DNA from: Bacillota bacterium
GTDB lineage: Bacteria > Bacillota > Clostridia > Acetivibrionales > DSM-1351
Direction: 5' to 3'
NCBI GenBank assembly: GCA_023433945.1
Contig: JAEYTP010000026.1
Span: 1-47,543, forward strand
DNA: 47,543 nucleotides
The notes beneath the pieces were generated by a model, which saw nothing but the letters and a program-made list of their open reading frames with translations, had not been told where the DNA came from and did not search any database. Made by a program: the position numbers and the translations under genes. Shown here one piece after another: positions 41,391 to 47,543 of this stretch (the first letter of the stretch is position 1; every line of letters begins with the position of its first letter).

Positions 41391-41449
41391 AACAGTCTTT
41401 TTCTATAATATTATGGATTTGACAACATATATTTTAGAGTAAGACTGTT
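41391..41449 (+). promoter_or_regulatory. Candidate sigma-E-like promoter of prkA inside an inverted repeat
   Basis: TAATATT (41406-41412) and CATATATT (41426-41433) resemble the mother-cell sigma-E elements KMATATT and CATACAnT, with a 13-nt spacer, one less than usual. A TTGACA at 41419-41424 lacks a good -10. The region is bracketed by AACAGTCTT (41391-41399) and AAGACTGTT (41441-41449), a perfect 9-bp dyad. Confidence 0.35.
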
Positions 41450-41481
41450 ATTTTGCTTATCGGCAAAAAGGAGGATAGTAC

Positions 41482-43416
41482 ATGACCATATCTGAATTTA
41501 ATTTTTCAGCATTAATAAAGAGGGATAGAGAGGAAAGGGTGAGGAAACAATTTGAAGGCTCTTTTTTGGATTACCTTCACATAGTAAAGGAAAAGCCTGA
41601 AACATGCATGCTATCTCATCAAAGAGTGTTCAATATGATATCTTCTTTGGGAGTTGAAATAGTAAAAACTGATGAAAATCCAAGGCTAAGACGTATTTAT
41701 GGAAATGATGTTATAAAAAAATATAACTTTTTCAGTGATGAATTTTTTGGCATTGACAAGACCATTATGAAAATAGTAAGGTACTTTCATTCTGCTGCTA
41801 TGGCTGGAGAAGAGGCTAGGCAGGTGCTTTACCTTGTTGGTCCTGTAGGAGCAGGTAAATCATCTCTTATGGAAGCGCTAAAAAGAGCACTGGAACAGTC
41901 CCCTCCAATATATACAATAAAGGATTGTCCCATGAGGGAAGAACCCTTGCACCTAATTCCAAAGCACCTTAGAGCAGATTTTGAGAAGGCATTGGGGGTT
42001 AAAGTAGAAGGAGATTTGTGCCCCATATGCAGATATCGTCTGAAAAATGAGTTTAATGGAGAATATGAAAAAATGCCTGTTGAAACCGTAGGTTTTTCCA
42101 TAAGGTCTCGAAAGGGCATAGGAGTAGTGCCACCTGTTGACCCTAACAACCAGGATACCTCCGTCCTTACAGGCAGTGTTGACATATCCAAAATAGATTT
42201 GTATCCAGAGGATGATCCGAGAGTACTTTCACTAAATGGTGCATTTAATGCCGGAAATCGTGGTATTGTCGAGTTTATAGAGGTATTTAAAAATGAGACA
42301 GAATACTTACATACTATGATTACTGCTACACAGGAAAAGTCTATTCCATCTCCGGGTAAGGGAGCAATGATTTATTTTGATGGAGTAATACTAGCCCACT
42401 CTAATGAAGCGGAGTGGAACAAATTCCGTTCTGACCATACCAATGAAGCAATCTTAGACAGAATAGTAAAAATAGAAGTACCATATTGCCTTGAACTCAA
42501 TGAAGAAATTAAAATATATAATAAAATCCTATCAAAAAGCAAATTCAATGCTCATATTGCACCTCATACTATTGAGGTTGCTTCAATGTTTGCAATCCTT
42601 ACAAGACTTGCTCCGTCCAGCAAGGTTGACCCTATAACAAAGCTTAAGATATACAATGGTGAAGAAATACTTGAAAAGGGAATGACAAAGAAAATTGATA
42701 TATTTGAATTAAGAGAAGAAGCAGCGCGAGAGGGTATGACCGGTATTTCCACTAGATTTATAATGAAGGCTCTGGACACTGCACTTTCGGACTCTGAGAA
42801 CAATTGTATAAATCCCATCTCTGTGATGGAAGCGCTTATAAAATCTGTTAAGGAGTTAGGTATAAATGAGGATGAAAAGGAACGCTACACAAGACTTATT
42901 TATGATGTTGTCAAGAAAGAGTACAACAAGATCCTTGAAAAGGAGGTTACGAAGGCGTTTATTCATGGCTACAGGGAACAAGCTGAAAGCTTATTTAATA
43001 ACTACCTTGACCACGCGGAAGCATTCGTAAACCGCACAAAGATAAAAGATAAAAACACTGGAGAAGAGCTTGAACCCGATGAGAGGTTCATGCGCTCAAT
43101 AGAAGAGCAGATAGGGATTTCTGATACAGCAGTAAAAGGCTTCAGATCAGACGTTACAGCATATATGTTTTTTGTAATGAGAAGTGGGGGAAGTCTTGAT
43201 TATAGTAGTTATGAGCCTCTCAAGGACGCAATTGAGAAAAAGCTAACCACCTCTGTCAGAGACTTAAGCAGAATAATTACACAGGCAAAGGTTAGGGATA
43301 AGGAGCAGACTCAAAAGTACAATACCATGGTTGAGGAGATGAAGAAAAACGGATATTGTGACCACTGCTGCAATGTAATACTAAAATATGCTGCTAATAA
43401 TCTCTGGAAGGATTAG
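41482..43416 (+). CDS. prkA: PrkA, AAA+ family sporulation/stress protein
   Basis: The 644-residue product matches PrkA/YeaG: an N-terminal AAA+ domain with Walker A GPVGAGKSS (residues 120-128) and MIYFDGVILAHSNEAEWNKF, and a C-terminal PrkA domain. It was first described as a serine kinase; later work on B. subtilis PrkA supports an ATP-dependent protease. It is linked to sporulation and to stationary-phase stress. AAGGAGG precedes the ATG. It is followed after 8 nt by yhbH and then spoVR, the conserved trio (yeaG-yeaH-ycgB in enterobacteria). Confidence 0.96.
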   Translation: MTISEFNFSALIKRDREERVRKQFEGSFLDYLHIVKEKPETCMLSHQRVFNMISSLGVEIVKTDENPRLRRIYGNDVIKKYNFFSDEFFGIDKTIMKIVRYFHSAAMAGEEARQVLYLVGPVGAGKSSLMEALKRALEQSPPIYTIKDCPMREEPLHLIPKHLRADFEKALGVKVEGDLCPICRYRLKNEFNGEYEKMPVETVGFSIRSRKGIGVVPPVDPNNQDTSVLTGSVDISKIDLYPEDDPRVLSLNGAFNAGNRGIVEFIEVFKNETEYLHTMITATQEKSIPSPGKGAMIYFDGVILAHSNEAEWNKFRSDHTNEAILDRIVKIEVPYCLELNEEIKIYNKILSKSKFNAHIAPHTIEVASMFAILTRLAPSSKVDPITKLKIYNGEEILEKGMTKKIDIFELREEAAREGMTGISTRFIMKALDTALSDSENNCINPISVMEALIKSVKELGINEDEKERYTRLIYDVVKKEYNKILEKEVTKAFIHGYREQAESLFNNYLDHAEAFVNRTKIKDKNTGEELEPDERFMRSIEEQIGISDTAVKGFRSDVTAYMFFVMRSGGSLDYSSYEPLKDAIEKKLTTSVRDLSRIITQAKVRDKEQTQKYNTMVEEMKKNGYCDHCCNVILKYAANNLWKD

Positions 43417-43424
43417 GTGATTTC

Positions 43425-44669
43425 ATGGCTATTTTCAGGGACTGTACCAGCGTTGGAAGAGATAGAACTGCTGAAGACAGACGTAGACACAGGGAGCTTG
43501 TAGAAGAGTCTATCAAGAAAAATTTAGGAAGTATTATAGCGGAAGAGAGCATTATTGGGCAAAGTCGTGATAAGAAAATTAAAATACCTATCAAGGGTAT
43601 CAAAGAATTTCAGTTTATATATGGAAAAAACAAGCCGGGAGTTGGTGCTGGTGACGGCAATGAAAAGCGCGGTGATAAATTTGGCGCTGATTCCGGTCAA
43701 AGTGGTCAAGCAAATGGAAAGGCTGGAAATCAAGAGGGAGAAGAAATCTATGAAACTGAAATTACTATAGAAGAGGTAATTAGGTATCTTTTTGAAGACA
43801 TGAAGCTACCTGATATTGATAAGCGAAAACTCTCAAACCTTGAATCCAAAAGCTATAGAAAGCTGGGATATCAGCGGAAGGGTATTCCTCCTAAGCTCGC
43901 AAAAAAACGCTCTGCTATTGAGAGGATTAAAAGGAAGCAGGCAAGTAAAAGGAGCATAAGGGAGCTTTCGGGTGAGGTCCAAAAAAGTGCTGAGGGTGTT
44001 AATCAAAATGTTTTTGATAATGACGCTATAAGTAGTGATAAGAATGACACCCAACGTTTCCCCTTTATTGAGGATGATTTAAGATACTATAGAATAAAAG
44101 AAGACAATAAGCGGGACTACAATGCTGTTGTTATATGCATTATGGACGTATCCGGCTCCATGGACCAAACAAAAAAGTATCTTGCCAGAAGCTTTTACTT
44201 TCTATTGTATCAATTTCTGCGCCTAAAATATGCAAATGTAGAGGTAGCATTTGTCGCTCACACTACTACTGCAAAAGAGGTTAATGAAAAGGAATTCTTC
44301 CATAGGGGTGAATCGGGGGGCACGTATATCAGCAGTGGGTATGATAAGGCTATAGAAATAATAAATGAGAGATATAGCCCTTCGAACTGGAATGTTTATG
44401 CATTTCATTGCAGTGATGGTGATAACTGGTCTGAGGATAATAAACGCGCAATTGAGAGTGGAAAAAAGCTTTGTGAGCTGTGTAATCTTTTCGGTTATGG
44501 TGAGATAGTACCAGGATATTATGCGATGGGGAGCACTATTAAAAATGAACTGCTGAATAATATAGCTAGTCCAAATTTCTACGCCATTAGCATCAATAAA
44601 AAAGAAGATGTACTCCCTGCTTTGAAGAAGCTACTTGATAAGGAATCTGATACCAAGAGAAGCAGCTAA
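43425..44669 (+). CDS. yhbH: YhbH/YeaH (DUF444) von Willebrand A-domain protein
   Basis: The 414-residue protein has a charged N-terminal region with a Gly-rich disordered stretch (about 70-105, KPGVGAGDGNEKRGD), and a C-terminal vWA domain with the MIDAS motif DVSGS (Asp241, Ser243, Ser245). The segment FHRGESGGTYISSGYDKA completes the metal site. The family partners with PrkA and SpoVR but has no proven biochemical role. The ATG at 43425 has AGGTGA upstream. A repeat-filled spacer of 163 nt follows before spoVR. Confidence 0.95.
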   Translation: MAIFRDCTSVGRDRTAEDRRRHRELVEESIKKNLGSIIAEESIIGQSRDKKIKIPIKGIKEFQFIYGKNKPGVGAGDGNEKRGDKFGADSGQSGQANGKAGNQEGEEIYETEITIEEVIRYLFEDMKLPDIDKRKLSNLESKSYRKLGYQRKGIPPKLAKKRSAIERIKRKQASKRSIRELSGEVQKSAEGVNQNVFDNDAISSDKNDTQRFPFIEDDLRYYRIKEDNKRDYNAVVICIMDVSGSMDQTKKYLARSFYFLLYQFLRLKYANVEVAFVAHTTTAKEVNEKEFFHRGESGGTYISSGYDKAIEIINERYSPSNWNVYAFHCSDGDNWSEDNKRAIESGKKLCELCNLFGYGEIVPGYYAMGSTIKNELLNNIASPNFYAISINKKEDVLPALKKLLDKESDTKRSS

Positions 44670-44820
44670 TCAGAACAAGAGTAGCAAATCAGAACAAGGG
44701 TAGCCATCTATACAGGAGTAGCAAATCAGAACAAGGGTAGCCATCTATACAGGAGTAGCAAATCCAAGCAAGCAGCCAGATGAACAAGAGTAACTAATCC
44801 GAGCAAAAGTAGCTTACCTA
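44661..44820 (+). repeat. Tandem repeat of about 18.5/37 nt between yhbH and spoVR
   Basis: Two exact 37-nt units (44680-44716 and 44717-44753) and a partial third (44754-) begin AGTAGCAAATC. Each is itself made of two 18-19-nt halves, AGTAGCAAATC-AGAACAAG and GGTAGCCATCTATACAG. Degenerate halves extend to both sides (44661, 44773, 44789, 44808), giving about nine modules. The array ends just before the spoVR ribosome binding site. Confidence 0.88.
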
Positions 44821-44832
44821 AGGGGGTAAAAA

Positions 44833-46221
44833 ATGGGTGATTTTTGTCTAAACGACCTAGAATACTGGAATGAGAGAATAGAGAAGGTAGTAAAAGAATG
44901 TGGGCTTGATTTTTATCCCCAAGAATTTGAGATAATTAATTATGAAGATATGATTGGTTATGAGACATATGTTGGAATGCCCTCTCATTATCCACACTGG
45001 AGCTACGGAAAGGCATATGAGAGGACTAAAACCCTACACAAGTATAATCTTACTGGCTTGCCATATGAAATGGTGATTAATTCTGACCCCTGCATAGCAT
45101 ATCTGATGAAGGACAACACCTTGTTGCTACAGATACTTACAATATCTCATGTATATGCTCATAACGATTTTTTCAAAAATAATAGACTATTTAAAGAAGG
45201 AACAAACGCCAACTATGCAATTGAAATGTTCAAGAATCACGCTGATAGAATAAGGGAGTATATCAAAGATCCCAGCATTGGCTACAAAAAAGTTGAGCGT
45301 ATTTTAAATGCCGCACATGCTATTAAGTATCAGACAGAAAGAATTATGGATTTTAGAACACAGAAACCACAAAACAAAAAAGACAATTCGGCTATATATG
45401 ATAATAGAAAGGAATACCCTTACCTACAAAGATATGAGAATATCAATGCTTCACCAGATGATGAAGATTTGGAGCTTAAGAATAAAATTGAGGATAGTCA
45501 AAGAAATGATATACTTCTATTTATTATGGAAAATGGGAGTCTTCAGCAGTGGGAAAAAGATATTCTATCTATTGTTCGGGAAGAGGCAAAATACTTTATA
45601 CCTCAGATAGAAACAAAAATAATGAATGAAGGTTGGGCAAGTTTTTGGCATTATACAATATTAAATAAGTTAGAGCTTCCACAGGAAATGCATTTTGAGT
45701 TTCTGAGGAGGCACAATGAGGTTATAAGACCGCTAAAGTCAAGCATTAATCCTTACTATATTGGTTTCAAGATATTTGAGGATATTTATAACAGGGAGGG
45801 TCCTGATTCTATTTTCAAAATAAGAGAGCTTGAACGTGATCAGTCCTTTATCAGAAGATATCTCACTCAGCCGCTTTGCAATGAAATGAATTTATTTGAG
45901 TATATTACAGCGGGGAATGAGTATATGATTTCAGAGGTTTCTGATGAAAGAGGGTGGACTAAAATCAGGGATACCTTGGCAAATACTGTGGGAATTGGGA
46001 GCATACCGGTTATTGGAGTGCACGACTGGCTTCACAAGGAAGGAACACTTATACTGGCCCATGAATATGATGGCCGTGAATTAGAATTAGGTTATGCTTA
46101 TGAAACATTAAAATATATTGTAGAGCTTTGGGGTGGAAAGGTTACCATTTCGACTTTACTAGATGGTAAAAAGAAAATTATAACCTGTGATGAAGCAAAA
46201 CGTATCTCGCTTTTTGGCTGA
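44833..46221 (+). CDS. spoVR: SpoVR family protein
   Basis: The 462-residue protein is a SpoVR/YcgB homologue, recognisable from PSHYPHWSYGKAYERTKTLH, AYVYAHNDFFKNN-like ISHVYAHNDFFKNN, EGWASFWHYTILN and ILAHEYDGRELEL. In B. subtilis SpoVR is a mother-cell protein involved in spore cortex formation. The conserved histidines and aspartates suggest a metal site, but no activity is established. The start has AAGGGGG 5 nt upstream. It completes the prkA-yhbH-spoVR operon, which may act as a unit in sporulation or stationary-phase stress. Confidence 0.96.
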   Translation: MGDFCLNDLEYWNERIEKVVKECGLDFYPQEFEIINYEDMIGYETYVGMPSHYPHWSYGKAYERTKTLHKYNLTGLPYEMVINSDPCIAYLMKDNTLLLQILTISHVYAHNDFFKNNRLFKEGTNANYAIEMFKNHADRIREYIKDPSIGYKKVERILNAAHAIKYQTERIMDFRTQKPQNKKDNSAIYDNRKEYPYLQRYENINASPDDEDLELKNKIEDSQRNDILLFIMENGSLQQWEKDILSIVREEAKYFIPQIETKIMNEGWASFWHYTILNKLELPQEMHFEFLRRHNEVIRPLKSSINPYYIGFKIFEDIYNREGPDSIFKIRELERDQSFIRRYLTQPLCNEMNLFEYITAGNEYMISEVSDERGWTKIRDTLANTVGIGSIPVIGVHDWLHKEGTLILAHEYDGRELELGYAYETLKYIVELWGGKVTISTLLDGKKKIITCDEAKRISLFG

Positions 46222-46231
46222 CAACATAGTA

Positions 46232-46258
46232 TTAGCACTCTTTGTTGGTGAGTGCTAA
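46232..46258 (+). promoter_or_regulatory. Perfect CIRCE operator (HrcA binding site)
   Basis: TTAGCACTC (46232-46240), nine bases, then GAGTGCTAA (46250-46258) is an exact CIRCE consensus, the binding site of the heat-shock repressor HrcA. It lies 7 nt upstream of the -35 box of htpG. Confidence 0.95.
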
Positions 46259-46265
46259 AAAAATC

Positions 46266-46293
46266 TTGACAACCGTACTTTCTAATGTAAAAT
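46266..46293 (+). promoter_or_regulatory. Sigma-A promoter of htpG
   Basis: A perfect TTGACA (46266-46271) and TAAAAT (46288-46293) are 16 nt apart. The predicted start near 46300 gives a leader of about 34 nt to the ATG at 46334. Overlapping dyads (46275-46281 with 46305-46311, and 46281-46288 with 46310-46317) cover the -10 and start. Confidence 0.8.
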
Positions 46294-46333
46294 AATTATT
46301 AGATAAAGTACATTAGAGTTGGAGGTAATTAAT

Positions 46334-47543
46334 ATGGTTCATGAAAGTGGTAATATTTCAATTAACACCGAAAACATTTTTCCCATTATAAAAAAGTGGT
46401 TATACTCTGAGAAGGATATATTTATCAGAGAGTTGGTATCAAATGCAAGTGACGCTATCAGTAAGCTAAGAAAGCTTGTATCAATTGGAGAGGCTGAGTT
46501 ATCTGCAGATGAAAACTATTATATTAAGGTAATCGTAAATAAGGAGCAAAAAACAATACAGGTCATTGACAATGGTATTGGTATGACTCTTGATGAGGTT
46601 AAAAAATATATAAACCAGATTGCGTTTTCAGGAGCAGTTGATTTTATCGAGAAGTACAAGGATAAGTCAGATGATGCTCAGATTATTGGACACTTTGGGT
46701 TAGGCTTCTACTCAGCTTTTATGGTTTCAACTAGAGTGCAGATTGATACACTGTCCTTCTTACCCGATGCAGCTGCTGTTAAATGGGTAAGTGATGGTGG
46801 CACTGAATTTGAGATGACTGATTCAGACAGAAAGGAAAGAGGGACAACAATTACTCTCTATCTTGCTGATGATAGCCTGGAGTTTACTGATGAATTTAAA
46901 ATGAGGCAGACTCTGGAAAAGTATTTTTCATTCTTACCATTTGAATTATATCTCGAGGATGGAGCTGCTAAAAAGGATGAAAAGCCTGAAGCAGCTAATG
47001 ATTCAGATGCAAAGGACGATTCAGAAAAAGCTGATAAAAAACCTGAGCCCCTCAATGATATTCATCCACTGTGGCTAAAGAATCCAAAGGATTGTACAGA
47101 GGAAGAGTATAAAGCATTTTATAGAAAGGTATTCCACGATTTTAATGATCCACTTTTTTGGATTCATTTAAATATGGACTATCCATTCAATTTGAAGGGA
47201 ATACTATACTTCCCTAAGCTTAAGCATGAGTTTGAGACAATGGAAGGTCAGATAAAGCTATACTACAATCAGGTTTTTGTAGCTGATAACATAAAAGAAG
47301 TAATTCCTGAATTCCTATTACTACTAAAGGGTGTGCTTGATTGTCCAGACTTGCCACTGAACGTATCAAGAAGCTTCCTGCAGAATGATGGTTATGTAAA
47401 GAAGATATCCACTCATATTACCAAAAAGGTGGGGGACAAGCTCACATCACTATTTGAGAATGAGAGAGATAACTTCAACAAGTATTGGGAAGATATAAAT
47501 CCATTTGTAAAATACGGCTGTATCAGAGAAGATAAGTTCTATG
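46334..47543 (+). CDS. htpG: HtpG, Hsp90-family molecular chaperone (N-terminal part)
   Basis: The first 403 codons of an Hsp90 run off the end of the window. The ATPase domain is clear: ELVSNASDAISKLR with the ATP-binding Glu-Asn-like loop, IDNGIGMT, and HFGLGFYSAFMV with the glycine-rich lid. The middle domain starts at HPLWLKNP and includes LNVSRSFLQ with the catalytic Arg. Between the two lies an unusual charged linker of about 30 residues (46961-47062, KKDEKPEAANDSDAKDDSEK type). The ATG follows GGAGGT. Regulation is by the upstream CIRCE and a sigma-A promoter. Confidence 0.96.
   Translation, partial: MVHESGNISINTENIFPIIKKWLYSEKDIFIRELVSNASDAISKLRKLVSIGEAELSADENYYIKVIVNKEQKTIQVIDNGIGMTLDEVKKYINQIAFSGAVDFIEKYKDKSDDAQIIGHFGLGFYSAFMVSTRVQIDTLSFLPDAAAVKWVSDGGTEFEMTDSDRKERGTTITLYLADDSLEFTDEFKMRQTLEKYFSFLPFELYLEDGAAKKDEKPEAANDSDAKDDSEKADKKPEPLNDIHPLWLKNPKDCTEEEYKAFYRKVFHDFNDPLFWIHLNMDYPFNLKGILYFPKLKHEFETMEGQIKLYYNQVFVADNIKEVIPEFLLLLKGVLDCPDLPLNVSRSFLQNDGYVKKISTHITKKVGDKLTSLFENERDNFNKYWEDINPFVKYGCIREDKFY

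Noticed and set aside
44661..44820. CRISPR-like appearance of regular repeats
   Set aside because: The units are contiguous or composed of similar halves, with no unique spacers and no cas genes nearby; the same holds for the other arrays.

Overview
The window looks like chromosomal DNA of an AT-rich, spore-forming, anaerobic Firmicute of the class Clostridia. The relatives of the cellulolytic and xylanolytic Ruminiclostridium group are a reasonable guess. The evidence is an alpha/beta-type small acid-soluble spore protein, a prkA-yhbH-spoVR sporulation/stress operon, a SpoVD-like penicillin-binding protein, [NiFe]-hydrogenase maturation genes, a meso-DAP-type MurE and a xylan-utilisation cluster. 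TTG and GTG starts behind strong purine-rich ribosome binding sites are common. No rRNA, tRNA, insertion sequence, prophage or CRISPR array was seen.

Layout. 1-3093: tail of hypC, then hypD, hypE and an ABC ATPase without its permease. 3249-3413 (minus): a tiny membrane protein. 3591-8539: two M16 peptidase-family genes (YmfF/YmfH type), lgt and rodA. 8639-19871: the division and cell-wall (dcw) cluster mraZ-rsmH-ftsL-spoVD/ftsI-murE-murF-mraY-ftsW-murG, with a recognisable promoter and three putative MraZ boxes. murD is absent from its usual place. 19983-20147 (minus): a 54-residue spore protein gene. 20281-21924: a uracil permease behind a PyrR-type attenuator. 21983-23197 (minus): an MGDG-synthase/UgtP-like glycosyltransferase. 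23647-33855: a xylo-oligosaccharide locus (GH3, AraC regulator, CE4-like deacetylase, two permeases, binding lipoprotein, MATE transporter, GH10), followed by a chemoreceptor. 36162-37757 (minus): a FapA/DUF342 protein. 37965-41349: a D,D-carboxypeptidase and a B12-binding radical SAM protein. 41482-46221: prkA-yhbH-spoVR. 46232-end: htpG with a perfect CIRCE operator.

How the genes work together. Lgt, RodA and the dcw genes cover lipoprotein maturation, elongation, septation and the cytoplasmic to lipid II steps of peptidoglycan synthesis. The xylan locus reads as an import-then-digest system: an oligosaccharide ABC importer lacking its own ATPase feeds a deacetylase, an endoxylanase and a GH3 exo-enzyme that all lack signal peptides, under an AraC-type regulator.

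The most unusual signal is not a single gene. At least seven unrelated short tandem-repeat arrays are scattered through ordinary operons. Inside genes the units are multiples of three (24 nt in the lgt tail; 36 nt and 18 nt in the radical SAM gene). Between co-directional genes they are not (16-17 nt in hypD-hypE, 23 nt in rsmH-ftsL, about 18.5/37 nt in yhbH-spoVR, 18 nt after the chemoreceptor). The units share no sequence, which suggests a lineage-wide tendency to create minisatellites rather than one mobile repeat family. Other points of interest are a perfect CIRCE placed upstream of the htpG promoter, a eukaryote-like charged linker in HtpG, and an apparent promoter plus terminator-like leader in front of murE.
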